Assembly: GCA_021014325.1 (NCBI GenBank)
Contig: CM037473.1
Span: forward strand, 14,694,696 to 14,758,695
Reading direction: 5' to 3'
DNA: 64,000 nt
Source: Plazaster borealis
Lineage: Eukaryota; Echinodermata; Asteroidea; Forcipulatida; Labidiasteridae
The notes below the pieces were generated by a model that had not been told where the DNA came from, ran no database searches, and saw nothing but the letters and a program-made list of their open reading frames with translations. Both the position numbers and the translations under genes were made by a program. The first letter of the stretch is position 1, and each line of letters starts with the position of its first letter. Below, one piece after another: positions 11,301 through 20,469 of this stretch.

Positions 11301-14300
11301 GTGGGTCTGTTCATAGCTCTATACTAATTGTCAGTAACTTGAACGAAATCATTCAGACCAATTTGACTATTTATCCTTGTTTATTTTGTGTTTAGTTATT
11401 TGGTCATAGGCCCTAGGCCTAAGTGTGAAGTTTTCCTCCCTGTCATTTTGTTGAAATTTGATCGAAAAAAACAGCCCCCATTCAATTGTTGAACTATAGT
11501 GTTTTTCCCGCTATTGGCGGCGCCCTGCATCAAAGACCCGAAAGTGAAATCAACACTGAAGTACCAGTGCCTCAGAAAACCAGCCTTAAAACCAGTCCGT
11601 GTTGTGACGTAAAATACGCCACAACACGGACTGGAGGAAGGTTGTTTAAGTAAATTCATTGCTATCTTGTTTTTTCTTTCTTTAATAAAAAACATACAAC
11701 AAACAAGTGAACAGTTCATTCATTTATCTTTGCTTCATTTGCATCACCTTGCATTCCGCCATCGACCATGAAAGTCCGTCCGAGTTTGCGCACTGGTTTT
11801 GTCTGCAGGTAGACGCCACCTAGAGCTGTGTCTGCTTCACGTATGGTCACCTGGTACCCGCGCTCAGCTAACTCCAAAGCTGCAGACATGCCGGCCAGAC
11901 CACCTCCTAAGGAATGGTAAAAAGATAAATGCGGTTTACAATGATGACAATTCGTATCGGTGTGGCCGGAGATTCTGTCCCCCGGAGATTCTGTGTCCCC
12001 CCCCCCACCCCATACGGCGAGCTGTGTACAAACTTCTTTTGATCGCGCCCTTTTTTGAATCATCCTCCTCCACCATGCTAATTTCCAATATATGGACAGA
12101 ATCTAAAGTAATGTACGGTAGCTGTTGTATTTATCGTTTGTGGTCTACAGTACGCCTATACGTTTGTGATTGGCTTACCTGGAGAAAGGCATTAAAGTAA
12201 AATAATTATTTTCCTTAATTGTCACTGCCATTGTCATTGTCATTGTCGTGGTGGTCGTCGTCTGGCTGAGTTTATCTTCTGAAGCTTATTATATCCCGCT
12301 CAAGCAAACGATGAATTATGATAGTTCTACGCTTTTGCATGGTTTGTAACGATTCAATTTACCTCTTAAAGACGATCAGAGCATACTGATCGAAACGTCA
12401 AGCGTTTACACCACCAGCTCTATTCGGAACCACCGTACCACAACTCTTAAGAGGGATTTTTCAAGATTGTACAAGGTGTTACCGTACACCAATACTAGAC
12501 ATGTTTACACCATGCAAAGTTTCACATTCTACTTGCCTCAAGATGGCCCAATCCTCCCCATGATCAAGAGATAAGTAACACAACGTCTTCGTCGTCTTTC
12601 AATTTAGAATAATTGGTTTTTTTAAGACTCACCAACAATTAGAACTTTCTTGACTACACCTTCTGCAAGTCGCTCTCGATCATCCGGATTAGCCGGTGGG
12701 ATTATCCTTGGAGATTTAGGGATCCCAACCAACAATGTCATCATAATCCCGACTAAAAGAAGACACAAACACATACACACACAACAAGATTTTAATGAGT
12801 TTGTACTGACAACTATCCTTACGATTCGGGGCAAACTTAGAAAGAACAAAAATACACACCTTGTTTAACGTGTATGACAAGACAACAAGAGATACTAGCG
12901 GTATCTCAATTTGTCGCAATATTGGATATTTGCGCTGCCATTACTCCCCTATTGGCGATTTTCAACCAGGTCGTCGGTAAACCAATAACTTTCTTCCCAT
13001 CTTATGTCAAACTGAAGAGTAAATATTCAGCAACAATAATTGAAAACTGGACACTTCATAGAGGATAGTGAACATCTTTTATTCTGAATGAGAAAGTACC
13101 GCGATAATAGGGGAACCCATCCTGCCCTTTACAAATAATTAAGTACTGGCGTACAGCAGTTTCATAAATTTCAATTAGTCACCACATTTTGAAGGTCACT
13201 TCAAATGTCACCTTGCGGGGTGTATTTCAGCTTCGAAGTTAAACATTAACGCTATTGTCAAACACGAGATGTTCAGCAAAGATGAACAGCTGTTTCTCGT
13301 CTGGGTATTGCAACTCTAGCCTTCATCGATATTGATATGTGTCAATTACAGCCGGCTAAAATATGAGCATGAATAATTGATTCCAAATCTAATTCGACGC
13401 TTGTCAATGTTTGAATGATTTAGTCGTTCCTTGTGGCGTGTGTGACGACTTGAATTACACAGAAACCTTTCTGCTGTTTAGCTCAAACAAGGTTTGAGTA
13501 CATGTATCAGATACAGGTTCCTTAAAGCTTCCTGCTTTTATTTTTTTGAAAATATCAAACGTATCCCTTCATATTGAAGTTTGTTTGGTCGTTGTTTGTT
13601 GGTCTTGTTTGTGCCATTACAATTTTTAAACAGAACCTTTGTGGGAAAAAAGTAAACAGAACTGACTGCATCGATGACTGCTCTATATTTCGACACCCAT
13701 GTGTTCCGACACCCCTATGTTCCTACAACCCCTCGTGATTTACATGTTAGGGTTTAGAGTTGGGTTAGGGTTAGGGTTAGTTTTGGGGTTAGGAATAGGA
13801 AAATACACCAGGGTTGTCGGAACATAGGGATGTCGGAACATAGGGGTGTCGGAACATAGGTGTGTAACCGACTGCAACAGACGGCAACTCTGAAATGGTT
13901 AACAAAAAAAGGAATCATAATTCGTGCCTCGTTCGACGACTCGGGGGTGTTCTCGAATTTCTATAGAAGAAAAGCGAACGCAAGGATCACTGGAGCTATA
14001 ATCATTGAGCTAATCTTCAACTTTGGACAAATTTTCCAAACTTTGTGACCCATCAACTCAATTTTGGAGCAGGTCTCCACATTAAGTCAAAATTACCTGG
14101 TACCCGAACAAAGAAGTTGACAAAATACGGAGATCGTCAACATAGGGCTAGATAGCTCAGTTGGTAGAGCGCTGGCTCATTAATTTGGAGGTCGCAGGTT
14201 CAGTCCCGCTCTGTGGTCAATTTTTCTTTGTTCACCCAAAAATAAATTACAAAAAGAACACACACAAAAACCTTGTATAACTTACCCAGGACAACGACGA

Positions 14301-14319
14301 TGATAACCATGTACTTCAT
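6609..14319 (-). CDS. Spliced FAD-dependent oxidoreductase, carotenoid-desaturase/amine-oxidase superfamily (whole coding span, 8 exons)
   Basis: Coding exons on the minus strand are 14319-14286, 12752-12633, 11906-11748, 11070-10918, 9796-9674, 9005-8857, 8103-8018 and 7404-6609. Every junction has GT..AG ends and the phases match, giving 539 residues. Residues 4-21 are a hydrophobic anchor (MVIIVVVL then GIMMTLLV). Residues 46-57 (KKVLIVGGGLAG) form the beta strand and glycine loop that bind the FAD ADP moiety, followed by the acidic end of the second strand (VTIREAD). About residues 478-514 (GFPNLAVAGNW ... STGREAANQIL) match the C-terminal FAD-contact segment of the superfamily. The WFHNFHNARDIIGRLG stretch resembles bacterial and plant desaturase-type enzymes. 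Substrate is unknown: carotenoid, polyene or amine are all possible. The anchor suggests an ER or other membrane location. Confidence is high for the fold and moderate for the subfamily. Confidence 0.85.
7492..7660 (+). mobile_element. tRNA-derived SINE in an intron of the flavoprotein gene
   Basis: A-box-like ATGGTTCAGTGGTTTC and B-box-like CCAGTTCGAATGCC are about 45 bases apart, followed by the tail TTGATTGGGTTTTCAGTCCC and TTTTCCCTACTTAGGG. It lies between the last two coding exons. Confidence 0.55.
8018..8103 (-). CDS. Flavoprotein gene, coding exon 7
   Basis: The acceptor is TTTTTCCCCCAG and the donor GCCAG|GTGAGG. This short 86-base exon encodes ADYRDVAKMNQAAAIVTPWA then DRLKSLGA(R). 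It enters in phase 0 and leaves in phase 2, matching both neighbours. It is too short to stand out as an open frame; the splice signals and phase fit identify it. Confidence 0.8.
8349..8389 (+). repeat. (ATCA)n microsatellite at a LINE 3' end
   Basis: About ten ATCA units; on the minus strand this is the (TTGA)n tail of the CR1/L2-like fragment. Confidence 0.9.
8349..8832 (-). pseudogene. Non-LTR retrotransposon 3' end (CR1/L2-like RT C-terminus), degraded
   Basis: Two minus-strand frames together show a reverse-transcriptase C-terminus: LPLGSSHLKQIPLLDTVLYF, LLYKAIGGLAPQYITDLI, then RNLRSSNKLLLHVPK and VNIFKKRLETHLF. These are the end motifs of CR1/L2-type LINEs. A frameshift lies between them. 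The 3' UTR reads CGGCGCTATATAAATTG and ends in a (TTGA)n microsatellite at 8389-8349. It lies wholly inside an intron. Confidence 0.7.
8857..9005 (-). CDS. Flavoprotein gene, coding exon 6
   Basis: The acceptor is ATTACAG and the donor CTCAG|GTAAAC. It encodes (D)EYMDMFDIHRGFYDI, VLEPGMKASYQDKTMLSAAE and MFQFSHMFYVSNPQ. The frame remains open downstream into intronic LINE sequence, which explains the longer reading frame there; the donor ends the exon. A degraded reverse-transcriptase fragment begins only about 25 bases into the following intron. Confidence 0.85.
9110..9350 (+). pseudogene. LINE ORF2 C-terminal remnant
   Basis: One plus-strand frame reads GKPGNRWTKRLA, stop, then GRQKGR, stop, LDEI, like the GRPxxRWxDDI tail of RTE- or Jockey-type proteins. 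It is followed by WR-type residues and a GAT-rich tail at 9336-9356. Several stops make it a relic. Confidence 0.4.
9674..9796 (-). CDS. Flavoprotein gene, coding exon 5
   Basis: The acceptor is ATATTTAAG and the donor TTCG|GTGAGG. It encodes MIYRSPNLNILEILLWLRCAW followed by a DFINYNHDTNFKRWDAITF segment. It is hydrophobic, helix-rich and Trp-rich, consistent with the substrate-domain insertion of the superfamily. Phase 1 on both sides agrees with exons 4 and 6. Confidence 0.85.
10092..10361. mobile_element. TIR-bounded tRNA-like element, split by a MITE
   Basis: Outer ends are GAACAAAGTTATTGAC and GTCAATTTGTCTTTGTTC (inverted). Inside is a tRNA-like module with A box TAGCTCAGTTGGTAGAGCGC and B box GGTCGCAAGTTCAAATCCC. 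A 138 bp inserted element interrupts the anticodon-arm region. It lies in an intron of the flavoprotein gene. Confidence 0.75.
10163..10300. mobile_element. Nested MITE, TGTC...CACA, flanked by CCGG
   Basis: The inner element is foldback: CCCCCGGAGATTCTGTTCCCC near the left end pairs with GGGGGGACAGAATCTCC near the right. CCGG flanks both ends (10159-10162 and 10301-10304), consistent with a 4 bp target-site duplication. Confidence 0.7.
10549..10713. mobile_element. MITE with perfect 21 bp terminal inverted repeats
   Basis: AAATAGTAAACTTGCGGGTA begins the left end, and the right end is its exact reverse complement. The inside carries CTGTTCGAAACGTCGAGACC and the self-complementary GGCTCTTTTCAGAGC. 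It lies in an intron of the flavoprotein gene. Confidence 0.8.
10918..11070 (-). CDS. Flavoprotein gene, coding exon 4
   Basis: The acceptor is CCTACAG and the donor CAG|GTAGTC. It encodes about 51 residues beginning AWFHNFHNARDIIGRLGVEE and ending HGIFPLNLAG. The aromatic/His/Asn-rich start followed by a leucine helix is typical of the segment after the second FAD strand in desaturase-like flavoproteins. A shadow frame on the opposite strand covers the same bases and is not coding. Confidence 0.85.
11592..11634. repeat. Perfect 15 bp stem hairpin in a flavoprotein intron
   Basis: CCAGTCCGTGTTGTG and CACAACACGGACTGG flank a 13-base loop. It is too short for a typical pre-miRNA and may be a foldback element core. 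Confidence 0.7.
11748..11906 (-). CDS. Flavoprotein gene, coding exon 3 (glycine loop to second FAD strand)
   Basis: The acceptor CCTTAG joins exon 2 to restore Gly-Gly-Gly-Leu-Ala-Gly. It then reads the helix (MSAALELAERG), second strand (YQVTIREAD), TALGG and a basic segment (TKPVRKLGRTFMVDGG). The open frame runs on past the donor (CAAG|GTGATG), but the similarity stops there and the next exon continues the pattern MQAWFHNFHN. Residues about 53-104. Confidence 0.88.
11955..12070. mobile_element. Fragment of the TGTC...CACA MITE
   Basis: Contains GGAGATTCTGTCCCCCGGAG, a C run and GTGTACAAACTTC in the opposite orientation to the 10163 copy. The far end is not clear. Confidence 0.5.
12369..12480. 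mobile_element. Diverged relative of the GAAACGTC MITE
   Basis: GACGATCAGAGCATACTGAT, CGAAACGTCAAGCG and CACCAGCTCTATTCGGAACC match the core of the 10549 element. The ends are degraded. Confidence 0.45.
12633..12752 (-). CDS. Flavoprotein gene, coding exon 2 (anchor end, linker, start of FAD motif)
   Basis: The acceptor is TTCTTTTAG and the donor G|GTGAGT. It encodes residues about 12-52: the rest of the hydrophobic anchor (GIMMTLLVGIP), a Pro-rich linker and the first strand of the dinucleotide fold (VVKKVLIVG). The intron falls inside the GGGLAG glycine loop, in phase 1, so the two exons together rebuild the motif. Confidence 0.85.
13690..13864. repeat. Inverted repeat with TTAGGG-like centre
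   Basis: CGACACCCATGTGTTCCGAC and related words on the left are inverted against three copies of GTCGGAACATAGG on the right. The centre has GGGTTAGGGTTAGGGTTAG. It sits in the first coding intron of the flavoprotein gene. Confidence 0.65.
14106..14233. mobile_element. TIR-bounded tRNA-like element, intact copy
   Basis: A 128 bp copy with ends GAACAAAGAAGTTGAC and TCAATTTTTCTTTGTTC and the same A box (TAGCTCAGTTGGTAGAGCGC) and B box (GGTCGCAGGTTCAGTCCC). It represents the uninterrupted form of the 10092 copy. The acceptor stem is not complementary, so no functional tRNA is called. Confidence 0.75.
14286..14319 (-). CDS. Flavoprotein gene, coding exon 1 (start codon and membrane anchor)
   Basis: ATG at 14319-14317 opens the frame MKYMVIIVVVL, ending with one base of a split Val codon at a consensus donor (G|GTAAGT). 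The same exon probably extends upstream as 5' UTR to 14401, where an AG acceptor (TTTGCAG) sits. The hydrophobic run continues into the next exon, so the anchor is split by an intron. Confidence 0.75.
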
Positions 14320-14567
14320 CTTACAATGTCAGTTCTGGGACACCGTAGTCTCAAGCCAGTCTCGATTGTCGTATTGTAGTCTCAGTGTCTTCTTGCCGCA
14401 CCTGCAAATGCCAAAAGTGTTGCCTTAGTGACTGAGGTCAAGGTCAAGCATGCAGGGCAGCCACGCTGTTTACGTCTCGAGCGTAAGAAAGCTCGTTTCG
14501 CATTTCCGTGCTCGTTTGCGCGGCCCTATACCGCAGACATACATGTACATGTACATGTATCAAGCAA

Positions 14568-14751
14568 GGCCCAATTTCATTGAGCTGCACACAAAGTAGT
14601 TAAGCTCATCAAAATTGTGCTTACCAGAATAATATTACCAGCCAAAATACTAAGTCACCAAATGCAACTGGTATCCTGTTTATTTTTGCTTTTAGCAGAA
14701 AAAAATGTAGGGCAATAATTTTGTTCTGTTTCAGCTCTTTGAAATTGGGCT
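14568..14751. mobile_element. MITE, GGGCCCAATTTCATAGAGCTG family
   Basis: GGCCCAATTTCATTGAGCTG at the left is inverted against CAGCTCTTTGAAATTGGGC at the right, with AACTGGTATCCTGTTTATTT inside. Confidence 0.7.
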
Positions 14752-15205
14752 CAGCAGGAAATCGACAGAGAAAGTTGCAAGTTTCGCGGGTACTCAGATA
14801 GTTTGGGGAAACCTAATTGGGTTTGTCGCTTAAACGGTTCCCAACATTTTGAATACACGCGAGGTTTGCGATCCATTAAAGGGTTAGTAGAATAAGAATT
14901 TAGACAGCATAAACAGTTAAACACATTGCAGACATTATATCAGACTACTGTTTCATGAGCTAGTGAAGTCATTTGGATCATGTTTGGATTAACAGGTTTT
15001 TTGTAACATCGCCCGAGGATCGTTCCCGTTTAAAGAGTTAGTAGAATAAGAATTTAGTCTGCGGAAACAATTATACACGCTGCAGACATTATATCAGACT
15101 ACTGTTCTATGAGCTAGTAAAGTCATTTCGATTGACAGATTGTTTGTGACATCGCACGAAGATCGTTCCCGTTTAAATTATATTCCTATAGAATATGGAA
15201 CTTAC

Positions 15206-15243
15206 CTATCATATGTGTATAATGCTAACTTCAGCTACGGAAA
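15206..15243 (-). other. Proposed noncoding first exon of the flavoprotein gene
   Basis: A donor (ATAG|GTAAG) on the minus strand ends at 15206, and a TATA box lies about 30 bases upstream of 15240. Together with the acceptor at 14402 they suggest a short untranslated exon of about 38 bases spliced to the exon carrying the start codon. The transcription start is inferred from TATA spacing only. Confidence 0.4.
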
Positions 15244-15267
15244 GTATATGCATCCCAGCATCGCTCG

Positions 15268-15273
15268 TTTATA
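15268..15273 (-). promoter_or_regulatory. TATA box candidate, flavoprotein gene
   Basis: The minus strand reads GTGATATAAACGAGCG, with TATAAA in the right place for a start near 15240 and a splice donor close downstream. It is the only good TATA box found just upstream of coding exon 1. Confidence 0.4.
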
Positions 15274-15767
15274 TCACTAGACAGTTCACTGCGAGAGGCT
15301 CAGACTGGAGTGATTGTGATCACTGGTGATGGTATTTCCGAACACGCTAATGGGTTCTACGCTGTGCATGACGCAATAATAGTAGCTTAAAGATGCACTT
15401 ACAGATAACTGTGACTGTTTGAGCTTCGTACTGTATAGTATAATAGGTTATCAAATATTCTGGCAAGTTAGACAAATGTGGGGGAGGGTACACAGGCTTC
15501 AAACAACATTAAATAAAATATACCTTCAAGTAAAAGAACGCCTATGCAGCACCTGATATCATGCCATACGTAGACCCAGGTGAAGGAAGGCTATAAGTGG
15601 GTTAGTGTCCTTGCTGTTTGGTTTGGTTATATAGCTCCATGGTTTGACACTATCAAGTGTAATCAAGCGACTATGTACGCCTACATGTACATAACACCGG
15701 ATACATAATGCAAGAATTATTTCCAGAACACTAACCACGCCATCAAGGCCGACGTGAGAAACTGGCT

Positions 15768-15943
15768 ACAGAAAAAATATTATATTTGGTTTTACCCGTA
15801 CACCGATGTGTGTAAAGCACTGTATACTCAGTACTTTCCCGAGTCCTGTGAAACAAATCACAGGCATATTACTCGGGTGGGATTCGAACCCACGACCTTT
15901 GCCATTCTAGAGCAGATGTCTTACCAACTAGACCACCGAGATT
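15768..15943 (-). mobile_element. tRNA-derived SINE, minus strand
   Basis: The minus strand reads GGTGGTCTAGTTGGTAAGAC (A box) and GGGTTCGAATCCCACC (B box), then a tail containing CCTGTGATTTGTTTCACAGG. A second copy at 37228-37406 shares head and tail, so this is a family and not a single tRNA gene. Confidence 0.75.
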
Positions 15944-16494
15944 ACCCGATAGCTAGAGGAGGCAGTTAGAATCCTATATTTTAGCAGCGGGGACCGCGAC
16001 AAGAAAAACAGAAAGTTAACTTATAGGCCCTACTTTTTTGTTTTAATGAATTCCCGTTTTCATTTTGTTCTCTTTCAAGATGGGCCTACTGTAATTTGAT
16101 GTAATATGTATATAATTTACTCAGCGACCAATTTTTGTGAATAACTATGTAATCCTCCATTACCAGGAACAGATATGCCTATATTCACGGAGAGAATATC
16201 AAAGTTCAATTGTAATTGTTTTGTTTTTCCACCGGGGGAATTATTTGCAGAGTGATTGTTTTCCAGTCTGCAGCTGAATTGACTAAAAGTGCAGATTTAC
16301 TCAGCTGCGGTGATAATAAATGGGAGTTTTGCTGCAGCACTGGCGATTGAGTATACCGCTTTAAAGTATCTTGCATGCTGGTTCGATGGTAATTCATTTG
16401 AATATAGCCAGCCGATTAGTTTTCAAGGAACTGTGCAGTAGACGGGAATATTGTTCGTATAGTCTTGAAGTACGCTTTTTGTTCCAGTAACAGA

Positions 16495-16845
16495 AGCGTG
16501 TGTACCACCTGGTCCTTTCTCTATGGTACCACATTGGTAATTGCCAAAGACCTGTATCCACACTTGATGTGACCCAACATAATATACATGAAATAACAAA
16601 CCTGTGAAAGTTTCAGCTAAATCGGTCTTCGGAGTCATGAGAAAACAGTGAAAAACCCCATATATGTTTTAACTTTTTTTCAAACATCGGATTTAATCCT
16701 GCAGGATAAAGACTATTGTTTTACTCATTTCCTAAAAACCATGGCATTTCAAGTAAAACTATTTCAAGGGAAGTTTTATGTGCAAATCTGCGAACATTCA
16801 TATTTTCAATCTTACCAATGTTGTACACACGTCGCCTTGTAAGCA
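16495..16845. mobile_element. TTTAAAGGGTGTG MITE subfamily, diverged copy
   Basis: It shares ATCCTGCAGGATAAA, AAGACCTGTATCCACACTTG and CTTACCAATGTTGTACACAC with the 31912 copy in opposite orientation. The outer ends are degraded. Confidence 0.65.
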
Positions 16846-19800
16846 ATCAAATGGCTCTGACATAAAAATATAGCATTTACGTTTGTGTTGCTATAGAGAG
16901 TTACCCCAAAGACATGTTCTCCCGTTTGCTTTTTGTTTTCTTTTTCAGCGCTCTTGTTGTGCCATTTAATAAGATAATCTAGCGTGAATATGAAGACAAA
17001 TATATTGCCTATAAGTGTAAATCGATTTTTTTTTAATTTTTTTTTTTTAGTTTAAACTATCACGATTCAATTCTTATAAAAAGCAGCTTTTTACTCTTTT
17101 AATTTTTAATCTTAAAAGTCTACATTTTAAATGGGGGCAAGGACATCAATTGGGGCAGGTGGCACGTGGAGTTGCCCCCGTGACGCCATACTGTGAAAGT
17201 TTCATCGTGATTCTGTTGTGGCCATGTTTAGTTGAACAGCGAAAAAATCGTTGATGTTTTGACATATTCTGTGTTAGACGTTCACATCTATGTTTATTTC
17301 GAGTTAAAATAAACACAGGTGATTTGTGGGGTCTTAAAAATATAATACTATCTCGACTTGGATGTAGGCCTATTACAAAATGAAGGAAACATCTCTATGG
17401 AGGATCGTATAAGTTAACTTTAGTGAGCTTCAGATTGAAAATCATCATACCCAACCCCCCCCCCCCAACCTGTAAATATATAAATTACCATTATTGTACT
17501 TTGTGCTTTAAAACACAAAAATCACATTGACCCTATTTCGAGCACTACCCGGTACTCATTCTGTTTACCAACAGGGGTCACACACTTACACTGAAGCCGA
17601 AGGTTTGTGTGAGTATTGAAAAATAATGTATACAATACGTTGGGATGTGAAATGTCATAAAACCTAACAATAAAGATTGAACTGATGGACTACAAGATGG
17701 ACATTGTGGGGGTGATTATGGGGAACTGTACTCGTGGGGTGTTTTTAACAGGAAAGATTAAAGAAAAGGGATCACCTGGGGGAAGCCCACATTGTCGCTC
17801 TACTGTACTAGACATGTCTGTGCTTACCTTCGACTCACTCTTACGGCGTGCTGTTTCAAGAAGTACCGAAGATGGACGCTACAAGGCGAGTCTTCGAAAG
17901 CGATCTCTCTGTGCGGCTGACAGCACGTGGTGTTCGCACATTGACTGGTTGTGTGCAGCGTGTTTCTTTCTCTATTAATTTATGGCATCCTTTCTCTATG
18001 GTAATGTAGTTGTAGCCTACAGCATGGAGGTGCCTACAGTTACAGTACACCAAGCGCGTGTGTGTGCCCTTGCTCCCCCTGCCTCGCTGTTGACGAAGAA
18101 CCATGCGGTCGGCATTCAGTGCCGTTGTGCTTTGTGTTCGTGTGTCCTCGATGTTTACTAAGTTGAGGTCAACGACACAATCGGGTTATAGACTCCACGG
18201 GCCTTGGTACTTATTATGGAACTTCAAGGGTGCACCCCACCAAATAAACTCCCCTTGCATATACAGTGCAACATGCTAAATATTCAAAAATATATTTAAA
18301 ATACTTAGAAGTCTCACAGATTTGTACATAAGTCAAGGACAAATTATCCATTGACTCTTCAACTTGATCCTCTGCTCAATTTGATATGGGGAGTCCCAAA
18401 GCCCGCCGAGTTATCCTCCCTCCAAATAAAAACCCCCATAAACCCCTGTGTGAATTTCCAAACGTCCGAGCATCAATCTTTAAAAAATGTCCCTGCACCT
18501 CTGGGCAAATATAGGACTATTTTTTCAGGGCCTATATCATCCAAAATACCTGAGTTTGAAGTCATCAACCCCCAGGTCACACAACTCAGTCTGGGCAAAT
18601 TTTGTACACTCTCCCCTTTTTGTTTGGCTCTCAAATTTGTATAGGTCTAATATAGAATATTTTGAGCGCTCGCTGTTTTCTCCCTATTAAGTGGGATACA
18701 CTCTAAATAGAACAATTATTGTGCTTCGTTTGCAGTCTAAAGAGTGAAGGGTATATGCGTAAAGTTTACATTATGTTTACATAATTAACAACTATTAATT
18801 AGTAACGAGTGCTGTTTTGACAACGTTGCAAATTGTAAACTAAAAATATTCGACAGTCTTTTTTTTGGTAGGCTACTTGTTGACACATTATTATTATTTT
18901 CTCCAAAAAGAAAGTGCCTTTATGCTGCATGATGCAGATGATGCAAAAAAGCTTCCAGATTCAAATTGTACTTCGATCCACTCGCCGGTATGAGTTCGTT
19001 CCTTTGGTCAAATCAACCCGTTAAAGGTTCGGGACGCCCTCTACGTGCAGTGCTAGCCAATGCAATTTTTTAATGTAATTCCAAAACGGAATAATATTTG
19101 CACACAGTACATGTACATACATGCACAACCAGGGAGCAAGGATATTCACGCGCAGGTATCTTGGGTCAATACAAGACAAGGACTTCGACAAATAAAAATA
19201 TTACGAAGGACTGTGGTTTAATCGTGTTAGTCATGTTTAACATTATGTTCGTTCTACCTGTCGAGCTGTCAGCAGGAGCCATTGAAGGTGGGCAACAATG
19301 CAGCTGGTAATTGTGCACAACGGCTGGAAATAATTGGATATTTATGCAGTCGATTTAAGCATACTAAAATGAGCGAACACAAAACAAGGATTTCCAAGCT
19401 AGAGCGTGTAAATCCATTTTTTGAGCTTACACCCGCCAAAAACAGCTCTTGACTTGTTTGTCTTTATTAGTCAGTGGTTTATTTCTTCATAATAAAATTA
19501 TTATATTTGTTACCAACCTTTTAGGTCATTTGTTTTCACCAATTTCGTCATGGAAAAAACCAATTCGGAGAATATTTCATTTTCGATTATCAAAATTGAA
19601 AGCTTGAGTGAAATTGAAAACAAACATAAAATGAACTTATTGAAGCAATTAGACGTAAAACTATATAGAGATTACAACTTGGGTTTACCTTTCTAATATT
19701 AGGCCTACTCCACCCTCAACGGCGAATAACTATCCCTTGGCTCAAATTGTGTTGTTTTTATCTTTCTTGATTACATTCGTCCAATGTAGAACCTACGGTG

Positions 19801-20011
19801 TTCTCAAAAGTGTTATTCTGCAAAACAAATCGCAGGGACTTTTTTCTTATATCGGGGCTTTTGATTAACTTGTTGTTACCTATTGATTTGTAAGTTCCAT
19901 GGAAACATAATGTAACTGCCCCTTTATTTTCCAAGAGTCACTAGACTCTGACGGCGCTGTAACATCAAAGGTGTTTTTATAGTCGGAATTATTATTGTTT
20001 ACTGTTCAGAT

Positions 20012-20106
20012 TTGATTGGTTCACTAAAGCGTAATAAATACTGCCTCGTCAATAAACTACTTGATTAGTTCACTGAAGCGTAAATTCTGCCTCGTCAATA
20101 AACTAC
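20012..20106 (+). repeat. Tandem duplication of about 47 bp upstream of the disordered-protein gene
   Basis: TTGATTGGTTCACTAAAGCG and TTGATTAGTTCACTGAAGCG start two adjacent units, each ending in CTGCCTCGTCAATAAACTAC. They differ by a few substitutions and a short indel. Confidence 0.7.
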
Positions 20107-20469
20107 AAACTTTAAACGGCTACGGGTATGCAGACAGAGGAAGAATGGGGACGAGGTTACAGGGGGCATGGGAAACCATAGCAGCCGGAATGCGTGAGTA
20201 TTACATCCGCAATGGACCGAAGGAAAAAACCACCGCCTGGACATGCGCAGCCATACCCCCCCCCCCCCCCACCCATGCGCATAGCCTCACGTACCTGGGA
20301 CATGAGCGTACCAGACCCCGTGTATGCAAACTCATTCATTGTGAAACGGCAAAGCTCGGCACAATGCTCGTCTACAAAATCAGTTGTAAAAATACAGAGG
20401 TACTCTAATCGATATGCCGGTGTCGATCGGCATGTTCCGGCGCTGAAAACGCGTTTTTAATCATTTTAC

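Larger units (their letters stand above)
15274..20011. other. Intergenic region between the flavoprotein and disordered-protein genes
   Basis: Apart from the SINE at 15768 and the MITE at 16495 I see no convincing element or exon. 17690-18110 is less AT-rich and has an open frame (MDYKMDIVGVIMGNCTRG) without recognisable features. 18200-18640 is C-rich on the plus strand. Confidence 0.5.

Noticed and set aside
11716..12063. 115-codon frame taken as one exon
   Set aside because: Only 11906-11748 is coding; the 5' part is MITE and intron, and the 3' part runs past the donor.
15873..15943. Functional tRNA gene on the minus strand
   Set aside because: Head and unrelated tail are both repeated at 37228, so it is a SINE.
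17685..17978. 97-codon plus-strand frame (MDYKMDIVGVIMG)
   Set aside because: Average composition, no motif, no splice partners seen.
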